Notes under the pieces: model-generated
Database searches by the model: none
Seen by the model: the letters and a program-made list of their open reading frames with translations, nothing else
Told to the model about the DNA's origin: nothing
Origin: Stichopus chloronotus
Lineage: Eukaryota; Echinodermata; Holothuroidea; Aspidochirotida; Stichopodidae
Length of the DNA stretch: 64,000 nucleotides
Assembly: GCA_021234535.1 (NCBI GenBank)
Contig: CM037837.1
Coordinates: forward strand, 9,604,636-9,668,635
Reading direction: 5' to 3'
Shown here: piece after piece, positions 1 to 12,534 of the stretch
Numbering within the stretch: the stretch's first letter is position 1
How the letters are laid out: each line of letters begins with the position of its first letter
Made by a program: the position numbers and the translations under genes

Positions 1-1180
1 TTTTGAATCTGGCATATTGCATGTTGTGAGGATATGTTGATCTCAAATGATTTTTTACCTCTAACAAAATCAATAAGTGTCTTGCACCTAATAAGGTGCA
101 TCTGAAAATCAAATATGACATATGTCCAAGCTTCCTTTAATGTTTGCAAGGCTTTCACAACTTGACCCCAGTTGACCCCAAATTATTGTTGGCCTCAGTA
201 AGCTAGTTTTGCTCAATAAGGCGCAACTTCAAACAACATATCAGTTTTGTAGATGCTTCCCTTCTTGAAATATCATGTTCATAATATTTTAACAATTTGA
301 CCTCCTTTGACCCAGAGTGACCTTGATCTCCACCAAAAACGATAGGCTTCTTCTATTTAATGTAATACATTGACAAACTACATACCAAAAGTTTCCACGA
401 TTCCTACCTTGAGATATTATGTTAAAATTTTCAGTATCGATTTCTGGTGACCTCAGATGACATTTGACCTCTGACAAAAACAATAGGGTTCTTCCACTTG
501 ATATGACCAATTGACACACTAAGTATGAGAAGTATCCATCATTCCTACCTTGAGATATTGTGTTAACAAGATTTTCAGTGTTTGACCTCTGGTGACCTCA
601 GATGACATGTGACCTCTATCAAAAATTACAGGGTTTTTTCTCTCAATATGGGGCATCTATGTACCAAGTTTGAGAATTGTCAGCGGTTCTCTTCTTAAGA
701 TACTGTGATAACAAGATTTTCAGTGTTAGACCTCTAGTGACCTCAGATGGCCTTTGACCTCCACCAAAAACAATAGGTCTCTTCCTCTCAATATGGGGCA
801 TCTATGTACCAAGTTTGGAAAATTTCCATCTTTCCCTTCTTGAGATACTGCGATAACGTCCTGGGCGTCACAAACACACACGCACTCACGCACACCCCCA
901 CACACACGCAATCATGACCGCATAGGTTTCTCTTTTCATCGCAACCAATAAAACTGGGGAGAGCAATTTCAAAACAATGAATACCTTGCCATTTCACAAG
1001 AAATGACATGTCAAGTATGAAAGCTATCCAACATACTTATCTTGAGATATCGTGTGCACAAGCCATAGCATCACAAACACACAGTGTCACATACACACAC
1101 CCAATCATGAATGCATACTATTTCTCATTTCATTGAAACCAAAATTGAGACAAAGTACGGCCTACTTGGAATTCTATTAC
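1..1180. repeat. Degenerate tandem array, DR1-bearing repeat family (family N)
   Basis: About six degenerate monomers of roughly 140 bases repeat the elements TTTGACCTC, TGACCTCAGATGACA, CCACCAAAAACAATAGG, a CTCAATATGGGGCA stretch and CTTCTTGAGATAT. The array ends in a short CA-rich tract and a tail containing ATCATGACCGCATA. The same family recurs at 14220, 18970, 19600, 28650, 30080, 34680, 37400 and 63540. Short open frames here are artefacts of the repeat. Confidence 0.8.
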
Positions 1181-1189
1181 AATTCTAAA

Positions 1190-2170
1190 AGTTTCAAGTA
1201 GTTTACAATTGCTGGATGGATTAAATGAAACAATACACATATCTGTTGCAGGTTTACATATAGTCAAATATTTTAGTTACAGTAGTTATGTTTTTTAGGT
1301 GAAGAGGAAAATGTTGTAAAAGTCTTGATATATATTTTCTTTTTCCCATAATTTAGCAAAAACTTGTTAGAGGTTGCATTGCAAATTATGTAACATTTAT
1401 TAACTACGGAGAGCAGTTTCAAGATAATGAATACCTTGCCATTTTACCAGAAACGACATGTCAAGTACGTAAGCTATCCAACGTACTTATCTTGAGATAT
1501 TGTGTGCCCAAGTTATATATCACAAACACACACAGTCACATATATACACACACGCAATCATGAACGCATAAATTACTGTTTTTAAGAAACCAAAATGGAG
1601 AAAAAACAGATTTCCTGGAATTCCATTACACTTCTGAGTATTAGAAAATTCATTTTAAATACAGTTTCAAGTAGATTGTTATCACTGGATAGATGAATGG
1701 AAACACTACATATTTCTGTTCTACCTTTATACAGTATATTTCAATATTTTTCTGGCCTAATATTGTCACTCATATCATATTTTTAGTAGTTACATTATTT
1801 TGAGGTGAAGAGGAAAATGTTTTAAAAGTGCTTGACTTGTACTTTTCCCAAATTTTAGCCAAGCTTATTGTTAAAATTTACATTGCAAATTGTGTAAACT
1901 TGTGTGCATACAGTATCCAACAAATAAACAGTGCGAGCAAACACAGTTGACTATTTCATGTCATAAAACAAAAAAAAAAAAAAACTAAAAGTAGTCCAAC
2001 TGAAAATAATCCAGCTACAGACTGGATGACTCTTCCCTACTCCAGATAGTGTAATAAAAATAGCACAATGTGTAGAAAGATGAAGGGAAAGTAAAAGCGA
2101 GAATGTTAATAAGTGTAATTGACTGGGAAACAATGTACACTGCACAGATTTATGTGGTTATGCCGGAGAG
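1190..2170. repeat. Dispersed repeat family M, two partial copies with one 54-bp unit
   Basis: Segments near 1190-1400 and 1660-2170 share GATGGATTAA-type, GTGAAGAGGAAAATGTT and TTGCAAATTATGTAACA stretches with 14735-15130 and 38197-39230. The second copy ends in a single 54-bp unit at 2091-2144 that is related to the minisatellite monomer at 15131. Confidence 0.7.
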
Positions 2171-2494
2171 AACTGTACATTCTGGACATTATTAAGAGTT
2201 CTGGACATTTATTTTATAAGAGTCTCACATCTACAGAAGACGCTTGTCACAAAATTGTGATTTTTTTTTCAAGCATTTGCCATATGTCCCAATGATTAAA
2301 AAATTCTCAGACAGAAGTTTCTTTCTACATCCTGGGGATCACCATTCTCTACTGGTCAGACAGGGAAAATAGCATGACATTAATGAATATCATTTTAAGT
2401 CTTTAGCATGGATTATCACTTAAAAAAGCATGTGTTTTTGATGATTGATTTGGAAATTGCTGAAGACTGGAGGATACAGGAGAGAAAAACTCAC
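2171..2494. other. Intron below CUB6 second half, shared with other blocks
   Basis: The stretch with CATTTGCCATATGTCCCAAT followed by CAGACAGAAGTTTC and CTACATCCTG recurs below the CUB5 second half at 16330-16400, and weakly at 42690-42770. This shows that intron was copied with the exons. No gene is seen. Confidence 0.55.
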
Positions 2495-2651
2495 GTTGTG
2501 GAATAAATGTGGCAGTAGCAAAATAACCTCTCCCTGTAACGGTACTGTCGGTGAAAAATTCCAAGCGAATGGAAGAACCGGCACTGTAAATTGGTCCTGG
2601 AATGTAAGTATCACAGAAAATTTCCAGCTCATATGAGGAATCATCATAAAC
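2495..2651 (-). CDS. CUB6 second-half exon
   Basis: Exon of 157 nt (52 codons plus one base) with acceptor CTCTTTGCAG and donor GTGAGT. It reads VYDDSSYELEIFCDTY, IPGPIYSAGSSIRLEFFTD, then STVTGRGYFATATFIP, ending in phase 1, so a further downstream exon is expected below position 1. It has one codon fewer than the 160-nt sister exons near the start. It holds the fourth cysteine (IFC) and the FTD calcium-site aspartate. Confidence 0.82.
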
Positions 2652-3274
2652 CTGCAAAGAGAAGTAAACAAAATATATACAACAGACACATTCACCTGAC
2701 CTCATTTTTGTCTCTGTTTTTCTTCATTTTGTTTATGTTATGGAACAATGACGACAAAATGCATCATGGTAATAGTTATTTGGTTTGGCTTTTGATCTTT
2801 GCATGGACTTATAAAATTCAAACTCAACACTTTATAGTTGTTATGTCTTATTAAAGTAAAATACATTTAATGCACATTTTCTCTTGACTGAATTTTTTTA
2901 ATTTTTCTTTTTTGTCATTGTGTTCATGGAAAGAGTGTCAACAAAATGGTAAGAGTTTTTTATTCTTTCCATGAAATTTTCAGAAAAAATAACAATGCAG
3001 ATGATTAAGTCTGATGGGCAAATGCAAAGTGAGTTGAAAAATTGGCATATGCAGCACGTTTTACGAATGTTTTGGGTTGCAAAAGATATCCCATACATTG
3101 TTACACCCCACCATTAAACTTTTGATCTATCTCCACCAGCCCCATTGAAAGGTATTTTTCAGATAGTGGGGGGGGGGTAGATGAGAATGGACCATGCATG
3201 ATAGGTTACCGTCACAAAAAGTAAAATTTGTTAACTTGATAATTGCACATCATAGTAACTCAATCTTCAGCGGG
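2652..3274. other. Intron, no recognisable gene
   Basis: AT-rich intron between the CUB6 second half and the BEL/Pao element, with a G run near 3168-3177. Part of 2700-2850 resembles the intron above the CUB4 and CUB5 second halves (AATGCATCATGGTAA). No gene is seen. Confidence 0.5.
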
Positions 3275-3906
3275 TGTAATGGACTTGCATATTCATTTGT
3301 CTGAGCGAACTTAGATCGGAATGCGGACCAGCTGAATTCCAGTGCATTGTACGGCAAGCCTGTATTGGAATTCTCTGGTCAGTGGTCACTGAGCTTTAAG
3401 ACCTCTCTGGGTGAACACTCAGCACTCAACACAACAGTTACGTTACAGGCTACACAACCGTGACTCTTTACTACTTCCGTTTTTTGCGTTATTGTCATGG
3501 GTGTGGCTTAGAGACCCCAAGGAGGTATGTTTCAGAGTTTCGTTTTTGTAAATGCTTATGCCTAGTTTCTTTATGACAACAGTAAATTCATGGGTGTATT
3601 TACACGCGAATTTTATATTTATATTGGGAGTTGAAAACAGGCAATTTTCTAAGTATAATTCGTATGTCATTTTTGTATATTATGTACCATATTCCGTTTA
3701 TTTCGTATGTTAATTGCTTGTTTGTGTATCAGTTAAATGTTTTGGCACAGTTTCTTATGTTTTGTATAAACGTTACTTTGTAGTTATCACTCCCATATGT
3801 ATGTTTTCACAGTTTTCAAAGAGGTCACCTCAATAAAGAGCACCTGCAGTAAGGAAACCCGTGGGTAGTCTCCCCTTTTTTTGCGTTTGCAAGTACTACC
3901 ATTACA
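3275..3906 (+). repeat. 5' LTR of BEL/Pao element
   Basis: 632 bases beginning TGTAATGGACTTG and ending CTACCATTACA. It aligns end to end with 11164-11799, the 3' copy being four bases longer through a GTGT-type insertion near 11239. An AATAAA at about 3833 could serve as polyA signal. About two dozen mismatches separate the LTRs by eye. Confidence 0.93.
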
Positions 3907-4381
3907 GTGAAAACTCTGTTCTCTAGAGGGATTCCAGACTTCCACTGAGACGGCCCCAAGACTGGCTAAATTTGAATAGAGTACCATCTTCATTTCCGGC
4001 GACCAAGCTGACGGGACTGTTACCAACGCTATAAACCGAGTTTGACCCATTTTGGCGACCACGCTGACGGCATCGTCACCAACGCTATACACCTACCTGG
4101 CCAACTCTTCCTGGCAACTAAGCTGAAGAACTCTTCACAGAGACTATTCGCCGGAAGTTGGATTTACCCAGACGCCAGCTGAAGTACCCGAGGAACCTTA
4201 GCAACTTCGGTGAGGCCTGACTTCTTGTCAGAAGGACAGTTCAAGTTTAAAGACATTCTTCTGTTCAAGATTTTCAGGTCATATCCAATAGCAACGGGTC
4301 AGCCAAGATTTGCCAACCTACGTGGTCAGTATCGAAATGTTATTCAGATGTATGCAGTGCTAAGTGTAGTTTTATCACTTT
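3907..4381 (+). other. BEL/Pao leader with internal repeats
   Basis: Untranslated leader between the 5' LTR and gag. It holds a degenerate repeat: CCGGCGACCAAGCTGACGG near 3996, TGGCGACCACGCTGACGG near 4053, and a weaker TGGCAACTAAGCTGAAG near 4112. I could not identify the tRNA primer-binding site. Confidence 0.55.
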
Positions 4382-6050
4382 GTGTATATTTTAAAGAGAG
4401 ACATCATAAAGGTTTCTGTTTTTAAAGGTTTAAGCCCCGAAACGTACGTAAAGGTATTTTCAAGGAACGAAACTGCTTCACGTTTGGACTATCCCCTTAG
4501 GCCTATCATGAGATCTGTAAACCTAGATGTATCCCCTCCTAACCCTCCCACAACTGTTGCTAGTTCCGCGGTAACAATTTCAACAGATGAGGCTACTGGA
4601 AGCGCACCTGCTAGTTCCCGTGAAAGGAAATTTACGGAAAAGGGTCTAGGGTATGAAGTTGATAAAAGACAGCAAAATTTTAGAAGTAAGGCATCATCAT
4701 GGAGACGTCGGGCAGCGCGACTAGAAGGACTGCTAACCGAGTTTACGGACAGGTCTAATATTAAAAAAGAACGTGAATTACTGGTTCATGATATGACTGA
4801 AGTCACAGTATCATTTGAGGAGTATAAGGAAATACTATCTTTAGCAAACAAACCTGTTGATTATTCCAAATTTGAATTGATTGAAGAAAATTATTCTCTA
4901 ATCAAACGAATATCTGAGTTCATGAGGGTAAATGATGGGAGTGAAACCTCAGTTAAGTCGCACAGGAGCCAAAGGTCTGTACGATCCTCTAATAGCTCAT
5001 GTTCATCCCAAAAAACAATTTCAAAACAGGCTGAAGCCGCGGCTCAGGCAGCCACATTGAAGGCAAAATTAAAATACATAGATGAAGAGGCAAGGCAAAG
5101 GGCTGATTTAGAGAGGCTTCAAACACTGAAGGAAATAGATATGGCTGAAGCCAAGGTAGAGGCTATTCTTAAGGTAGAACGAGAGACCAACATATCAAAT
5201 GACTTAGAAAACCTTTCCAAATTAAGTGACGGTAAGGATGAATTTGTATCAGATTATGTAGCCTTGCATTCCAATATTCAAACAATTACAACTGGGCAGG
5301 CTACTATTACACGCAGTGAAGAGTCTTTTCAAAACGTATTTTTGAATCCGGTTTCTACCTATCTTCCATCAATTTATGGAGGAACTACCTCTATGGGTGA
5401 GAGTATTTCTAGACTAGACCTCCTACTTCTCATGCAGAGACTCAAAGTACTTGGATGTATTTGTCTGGTTTACCAAGTACTTCTATGAAACCAAAAGTTA
5501 AATTTGGAGATCAGGAAGCAGACGGCCAAAATGATGACGTCTCAAAATTTACCAAATCCTTTGCTGAGCAAATTAATTTGAATCGCCCTCCGCCCCCGAG
5601 CCAACTTTTTTTTAAGCCGACCCTCTTAAGTTTCCTGGGTGCAAAAGTGCATTTAACAGTCTCATCAATCAAAAGGGTATTCCCCCTTTTGAAGGAATGC
5701 ACTATCTCAAGAAATATTTAGGTGGTCAAGCAAGAGATTTTATTGAAGGCTATTTCCTCTTATGCACCGACAAAGCCTATGAAGAAGCTAAGAAATTGCT
5801 GGATCGGCGATATGGAGATTCTTTCGTTATAGCAAATGCCTTTAGGGAAAAATTAGATACCTGGCCAAAAATCCCCTCCAGGGATGGTGAAGGCCTAAGG
5901 AAATTTTCAGATTTCCTCAGGCAATGTGAAACTGCAATGGGAATCACAGGTAGTCTTCACGTTTTGAATGACGTTAGGGAAAATAGAAAGATGATCTCTA
6001 AACTACCTGACTGGTTAATTTCCAGGTGGGGAAGAACAGCATCTAAATGA
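4382..6050 (+). pseudogene. gag remnant (DUF1759-like), frameshifted
   Basis: The first frame (4382-5488) has its first in-frame ATG at 4508 and gives a charged, coiled-coil-like protein rich in Glu, Lys and Arg with a serine-rich stretch. It then breaks. A shifted frame around 5530-5640 and another at 5697-6050 hold the capsid-like region (HYLKKYLGGQARDFIEGYF and KKLLDRRYGD), typical of the DUF1759 domain in BEL/Pao Gag. Frame changes near 5600 and 5690 and a stop at 6048 show the gene is dead. Confidence 0.8.
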
Positions 6051-6098
6051 AGGGCAAATTTTGGAGATTTTCACCCCTTCAAAGAATTCCTACAGTTC

Positions 6099-6490
6099 AT
6101 GATAACGGAATCCGATATCGCATGCGATCCAGTTATCTCTCTTCAGGCTTTAAGAAGTAATCAAACAGGCAAGAAGAGTAAAACGTTTGTGGGTAAAAAT
6201 GACTGCACTAAGGAAACAGGTGCTAACTCACTTTCAATGGGAGTTACAGAAACTCCGAGCAAAAATGAAAAGGCTTCAGAAGTTTGTATTCTGTGTGACC
6301 GATCCCTTCGAATCGATGATTGCCAGTTATTTTCAAAATGGTCTTTGGGTGATAGGAAAGCATTCATCAGGAAAAACAAGCTTCGTTATGGGTGCCTCCG
6401 ATCTTTCACAGGGCCAAGGAATGCAAAGACAGGAGTGTATGTACGACATGTAAGAAGGGTCATCCCACCTCATTGGATGGGGATGTAAAG
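6099..6490 (+). pseudogene. gag zinc-knuckle region remnant
   Basis: This frame holds VCILCDRSL and a Cys/His-rich stretch at its end. A change of frame near 6400 is needed to see the second CCHC-like cluster around 6430-6480, which includes the words KKGHPTSLDG. This matches the nucleocapsid end of a BEL/Pao Gag. The 110 bases up to 6599 hold stops. Confidence 0.65.
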
Positions 6491-6598
6491 GTGTCGAAGA
6501 ATGAGGAAATTAAGACTTAGAATGTAGGGAGTAATGACAAGGTTAAGCCTGAAGCTACTTCAGTCAATGGTAATGTAAGTGTGACTCATCTCAATTGA

Positions 6599-9211
6599 GT
6601 GAAGGAAATTCAGAAAAGCTCTCTTATTAGGCCTGTTTGGTTGTCACATTGCAATTTTCCAGAGAAAGAGGTACTCATTTATGCCCTTTTAGATACGCAA
6701 TCAGACACTACCTTTGTTTTAGACAGTGTCACTGAGGCATTAGGACTTTCTGGCAGCGAAACGAAATTATTGTTGTCAACAATCTCCTCGAAAAATCAAA
6801 CTACTGACGCCAAGTGCTTTCAAGGGTTGTTAATTAGGGGTTATTACAATTCGATCCAAATTCAATTGCCGGTTACCTTTTCAAGAGAAAGTATTCCAGC
6901 TAACAGACTGCATGTTCCCACCGCTGAAATGGCTTCTCAATGGCCTTACTTAGAAATTATTGCTTCCGAGAAACCACCATTATTGAATTGCGAAATCGGT
7001 CTGTTGATAGGCTACAACTGCCCAAAGGCTTTATTGCCAAGAGAAGCTATACCCCCAGTCGACAATGGTCCCTATGGACAGAAAACGGACATTGGGTGGG
7101 GCATAGTAGGAATTATTGTAGGCCCTAATCAAGTCGAGGATAGTCTTTGTGACCCAATAGGTTTCAGTCACAGAATACTTTCTCATGAAACTCCAATGGT
7201 CAAGCCTAAAAGGTCCCTCGAAAATTCAGGACCGAACAATGTAGCAATTTCCTTCCAGTCTACCGTAAAGGAAGTTGACCCTATTCAGGTCACGAGAATG
7301 TTTGACTTAGATTTTTCTGAGAGGGGTGCTAGTAATGATATTTATTCTCAGGAAGATTTGAAATTCCTTGATGTACTGCGGAAGGGAATCCACCAAATCT
7401 CAGACGGTCATTATGAGATGCCTTTGCCATTCAAAGCATCAGAGCCCCATCTTCCCAACAATGAGCAGTTAGCACTACTTCGCTTGAAACAGCTTGAACG
7501 TCGTTTAAGATCAGATTCTAAATACAAGGATAGGTACGAAACATTTATGCAAGATCTTTTCAAAAAGGGGTACGCAGAAAGGGTACCTAAGACAGAGGTG
7601 ATGCGAGATGATGAATGTGTCAATTATATTCCTAATCATGGTGTATATCACCCTAAAAAACCTGACAAACTCAGGGTTGTTTTTGATTGCAGTGCTAAAT
7701 ATAAGGGGCAGTCTCTTAATGATAACTTGTTACAAGGTCCCAATCTTACCAATACGTTAATTGGAGTTCTCTGTCATTTTCGTCAGGAACCAGTTGCATT
7801 CATTTGTGATATCGAAGCCATGTTTCATCAATTCAGAGTAAACCCAGAACATAGGGACTTCTTGAGATTTTTGTGGTGGGATAACACTTATTTTCAGTCA
7901 TGCCCTGCTAAGTTTAGAATGACGGTTCATCTCTTCGGAGCCAGCTCATCCCAGGGTTGTGCAAATTTTGGGTTAAAACAGGCCGCTATTGATTTTGAAG
8001 TTGATTACGGGTCAGATGTAGCACATTTCATAAATCATAATTTTTATGTAGATGACGGCCTTTATTCCACACAGTCTGAAGATGAAGCAATAAGTATTAT
8101 ACGCAGGACAAAGGCTGTATGCCAGAGGGCTGGTATTAGATTGCACAAATTTGCCTCAAATTCGAAGGAAGTGATAGTGTCTATCCCGTATGAAGATCAC
8201 TCTACCGAGGTAAAGACCCTAAACTTATTACATGACAACCTCCACATAGAAAGGGCTCTAGGCGTAATTTGGTGTGTGGAATCAGACACACTCCAGTTTC
8301 GAATCTCCCTTCGAGATAAATCACTGACTAGGAGAGGTATCCTATCTACGGTCAGTTCTGTGTACAACCCGCTGGGTTTCTTAGCCCCGGTTCTGTTAGT
8401 AGGAAAGCAGATTCTACAGGAAATGTGTAGTGACAAGTTAGACTGGGATAGTCCCCTCCCGGAGACCTTAAGATCTCGCTGGGAAAAATGGACAAACAGT
8501 CTATTCACACTTGAGGATTTAAGAATTAGGAGGTGTTACAAACCATACAAATTCGATGTTAAGTCTGTTGAGCTTCATCATTTCTCAGACGCTAGCACTA
8601 GTGGGTACGGGCAATGTTCCTAGGTGCATTTTAAAAATTTTAAGGACGAAGTTCATTGTACCTTTTTGATGGGAAAGGCTAGGGTTATACCTCTTAAGCT
8701 CATCACAGTGCCACGTTTAGAGTTGATGGCTGCCTTGTTATCTGTCAAGGTCAGCTCTACCCTTGTTCAAGAACTTGAGTTCAAGGATTTTACAGAATCT
8801 TTTTGGACAGACAGCCAGGTAGTTCTGGGATATATTCGAAATGATGCCAAAAGGTTCAGGGTATTTGTTGCTAATCGCGTACAACAGATACGCGATCGCA
8901 CTTGTCCAAAACAGTGGCGATACGTCAAAGGGACTGATAACTGGCCGCGGCCGGCAGATGCCGCCTCTAGAGGGCTAAGTGCTGATGAGCTAGTAAATGA
9001 GTTTAATTGGTTGAATGGACCTGAATTTCAATGGGAAAATGAAATTCCAATGTCAGATGAGTCATATGTAGAACTAGATAAGGGTGATCCTGAAGTGAAA
9101 ATAGTTAAGGTTCTCGTTACGCAGGGCGACGAATGTTGCTCCTACTTTGAGCCAGAGCGACTGAAACATATTTCTAGTTGGTTTAAATTAGCTAAGAGAG
9201 TGGTACTGTAG
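6599..9211 (+). pseudogene. pol remnant: protease, reverse transcriptase, RNase H
   Basis: One frame runs from 6599 to 9211, interrupted by one in-frame TAG at 8621-8623. The aspartic protease motif ALLDTQSDTTFV is at residues 29-40. The reverse transcriptase has LRVVFDCSAKY, FICDIEAMFHQFRV and the catalytic YVDD at residues 483-486. The BEL-type RNase H begins at SDASTSGYG just before the TAG and continues beyond it with RLELMAAL, WTDSQVVLGYI and PADAASRG, so the four acidic positions are visible. The frame is lost at about 9210. Confidence 0.9.
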
Positions 9212-9219
9212 CCCTTTGT

Positions 9220-10720
9220 TTGAAGCTTAAATCATTGTTGAAGTTGAAGGTTCTATCTAAACCATTTGATAAGCAAACTACTGTTAATGATCTTCAAACA
9301 GCAGAGTCAGAAATTGTCAAGTCTCTTCAAATGAAATTCTTTGCGAATGAGATCAAATATTTAAGATCCCATGTCGCTCACGAGGATATACCTTTGAAAC
9401 GAAACAGTTCTTTGTATCGTTTTGATCCATTTATAGATGACAATGGTATCCTTCGTGTCGGCGGATGTAAAAGGAGAACAAACTTTGCTTCTATGTTCAA
9501 ACATCCGATTATCCTTCCAAGAAAACATCATTTGATAGACTTGCTTATTCGTTATTTTCATGAGTGGGTAAAACACCAGGGATGTGGCATGACTACCAAT
9601 GAAATAAGGAGTCATGGGTACTGGATAATTGGTTGTAGTTTGGCTGTATCAAGCCACATTTACAGGTGTGTGACTTGTAGGAAGGAACGAGGTAGGCCAC
9701 TCGGGCAGAAAATGGCAGACCTACCCGCAGATAGATTAGAACCTACACCCCCCTTCACATACTGTGGCATAGATTTTTTTGGCCCTTTCTACATCAAAGA
9801 GGGTTGGAGGGAATTGAAGCGTTATGGGTCACTTTTCACATGCATGACTTCAAGGGCTATTCATATCGAGGTAGCGAATTCCCTTAATACAGACTCTTTT
9901 CTGAATGCATTACAGCGCTTCCTAGCCATTCGAGGGCCTGTAAAACAGCTTCGCTCAGATCAAGGCACAAACTTTGTTGGGGCAAAAAATGAGCTGAGAG
10001 AAGCATTTCTTGAAATGGATCAAACTAAGGTTAAAGACTTTCTGTTGAAGCAAGAATGCGACTTTCCTGATGTTAAATTTAATGTCCCAGATGCAAGCCA
10101 CATGGGTGGACTGTGGGAGCGACAGATTCGTACAGTACGAAATATTTTAACTTCTATGATGGAAAACTCAGGTACCCAATAAGATGATGAAGGGTTGAGA
10201 ACATTAATGTATGAAGCTGCGGCTATTGTGAATAGTCGCCCCCTTACTCATGACACTTTGTATGATCCTAGATCACTTGAACCCCTTACACCAAACCACC
10301 TTCTTACGCAGAAATCAAGGGTTTTGTTACCCCCTCCTGGCGTATTTGAATCCTTCCGACATTTACACACGTAAAAGATGGCGAAGAGTTCAGTACCTTG
10401 CTAATCAATTTGGGATCGATGGAGAAGGGAATATCTCCTAAGTCTTCAACCCAGACAAAAATGGGTGTCCTCATCACGAAACATGCAAGTTAATGATGTT
10501 GTTATTATTAAGGATGATAAAGTTGCAAGGAACTAATGGCAACTAGGTAGAATTACAGAAGTGTACATTGACCAAGACAGTCATGTTATGAAAGTGAAGG
10601 TTGCGGTTGGTTCACATGACTTGGATAACAAGGGTAAACGTAAAGGGGAATTAACAATTTTGGAAAGGCCAGTTCATAAACTAGTATTACTTTTGGAAAA
10701 TTCAAACCAGTCATAGAGGT
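9220..10720 (+). pseudogene. pol remnant: integrase and DUF5641-like tail
   Basis: The frame is shifted from that of 6599-9211. It has an HHCC zinc module (HEWVKHQG then CVTCRKERG) and the integrase core with Asp in GIDFFGPF, Asp in SDQGTNF and Glu in GLWERQIR. An in-frame TAA at 10180-10182 interrupts it. The same frame then gives EAAAIVNSRPLTHD, and a run of frame changes from 10290 to 10710 carries RWRRVQYLANQF and WQLGRITEVY-like words, typical of the DUF5641 tail in Pao integrases. Confidence 0.88.
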
Positions 10721-11163
10721 TGAGTTAATAAGAGCTTGAGTCTCCCTACGAGGGGCCACACAGTGTTGGTAAAAATGAAAAATGTGTATTTGTTAATATA
10801 AATGTGAAATTTTGCTATTTTTGTACCAACATAAAATAATGAATTGTATATAAATGATGGATCATGTTTGTAATTACATGATATATGAGTTTTATACATT
10901 CAATTATGATATAATGCACGATTGCGTTGAGACGAACTTTGTTGTTTGGTGTAATTTGTTGAATTTTTGCGAAGGGGCCTACTTGTAGTTTTTCATTCAA
11001 TTTGTGAATTATTTCTACGATGCTACATGACGGTTTTGTGTGCGATGGGTGACCCTTATGCGAGGTTAAGTTAATTGTTTCCATCTATTACTATGGCATG
11101 TGTTACTTGCGGTGTAAATTTGCGATACATTGGTCAAAAATGATGGAATCATTTTGGGGGCCA
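10721..11163 (+). other. BEL/Pao 3' untranslated region
   Basis: AT-rich stretch between pol and the 3' LTR. It ends in TTTTGGGGGCCA, the only candidate polypurine tract. No gene is seen. Confidence 0.6.
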
Positions 11164-11799
11164 TGTAATGGACTTGAATATTCATTTGTCTGAGCGAACT
11201 TAGATCAGAATGCGGACCAGCTGAATTCCAGTGCATTGTGTGTATGGCAAGCCTGTATTGGAATTCTCTGGTCAGTGGTCACTCAGCTTTAAGACCTCTC
11301 TGGGTGAACACTCAACACTCACCACAACAGTTATGTTACAGGCTACACAACCGTGACTCTTTACTACTTCCGTTTTTTGTGTTACTGTCATGGGTGCGGC
11401 TTAAAGACCCCAAGGAGGTATGTTTCAGAGTTTCGTTTTTGTAAATGCTTATGCCTAGTTTCTTTATGACAACAGTAAATTCATGGGTGTATTTATATGC
11501 GAATTTTATATTTGTATTGGGAGTTGAAAACGGGCAATTTTCTAAGTATAATTCGTATGTCATTTTTGTATATTATGTACCATATTCTGTATATTTCGTA
11601 TGTTAATTGCTTGTTTGTATATCAGTTAAATGTTTTGGCACAGTTTCTTATGTTTTGTATAAACGTTACTTTGTAGTTATCACTCTCATATGTATGTTTT
11701 CACAGTTTTCACGGAGGTCACCTCAATAAAGAGCACCTGCAGTAAGGAAACCCTTGGGTAGTCTCCCCTTTTTTTGCGTTTGCGAGTACTACCATTACA
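11164..11799 (+). repeat. 3' LTR of BEL/Pao element
   Basis: 636 bases, TGTAATGG to CCATTACA, matching 3275-3906. Confidence 0.93.
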
Positions 11800-12119
11800 G
11801 TGGGGAAGGGCTGTAGGATAAGTACTACAAAGGTAATGTTCTCCATCTAATTTGACCTGTTTTTCAAGGAACAACAAGCTTACTATTAACAGATGTACTG
11901 TATCTACTGTTACCACAAAAAAAAAAAAAGGGAGTCTGGACTGGCAGGGTTTGTCTGCCAATCCACTACCTTGTTCTATAAATGAATTCGATCTGGTAAC
12001 AAAGACATTAGGCACAAGGGCACCATAATTTTGTGCAATTTGGATGTGTAGATGGGTCTAACCTTGAAAGATGAACACCAGTAATAATCACAGAGTTCCC
12101 TTATGAAACTTTTTCATGA
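11800..12119. other. Intron with no recognisable feature
   Basis: 320 bases between the 3' LTR and the LINE fragment. There is an A run at about 11917-11929; nothing else is recognised. Confidence 0.4.
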
Positions 12120-12400
12120 GTTGCTCACGAAAAATGTAGAGCTGTAGAGAGGCATTTGCTCAAATGTTCAACCTGAGTTCTAGAAGCATTTTCCAGCCCA
12201 ATAAAGAGAGACTCAGTACAGTTCTGAATAAAATTACTCAGGTTGGACCTTATCTCTACATCAAAATTTTCTCTGACGTAAATAGCAACCCCACCTCCTC
12301 GTTTACTAGGTCTCGTTTTACATATCAGATTTGCAACCATCAATTTGAATGGATTCAATTGGCAAGTTATCAATCAACCATGTTTCAATCATGAGCATAA
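12120..12400 (-). pseudogene. LINE endonuclease fragment
   Basis: Two minus-strand frames give MIETWLIDNLP (about 12395-12360) and, after a frame change, KRGGGVAIYVRENFDVEIRS. These match the apurinic endonuclease region of Jockey/CR1-type LINEs (ETWL and GGGVAIYV motifs). The fragment is too short to place in a clade. It lies between the BEL/Pao 3' LTR and the CUB6 first-half exon. Confidence 0.65.
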
Positions 12401-12534
12401 TAGAAAAGTACTTGCAAAGTACATGTATTTTCAAAGCTCTATTAAAGAAAAAAAAATGCACATCAATTTTTAATTTTTCTTTTTTCTATTCTCCATTGGA
12501 AAAAGCCATTACAAAAGTTAAGTTCATAACTTAC

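Larger units (their letters stand above)
3275..11799 (+). mobile_element. BEL/Pao LTR retrotransposon, degenerate
   Basis: Two similar LTRs (3275-3906 and 11164-11799, both TG...CA) flank an 8.5 kb plus-strand element. The order is gag, aspartic protease, reverse transcriptase, RNase H, integrase, then a DUF5641-like tail, which is the BEL/Pao layout. The flanking pentamers GCGGG (3270-3274) and GTGGG (11800-11804) differ at one position and may be the target duplication. Several frameshifts and in-frame stops break the coding region, so it is not autonomous. It lies in the CUB6 intra-domain intron, antisense to the CUB gene. Confidence 0.93.

Noticed and set aside
289..1009. Short open frames at the window start
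   Set aside because: They lie entirely in the family N tandem repeat and show no protein-like pattern.
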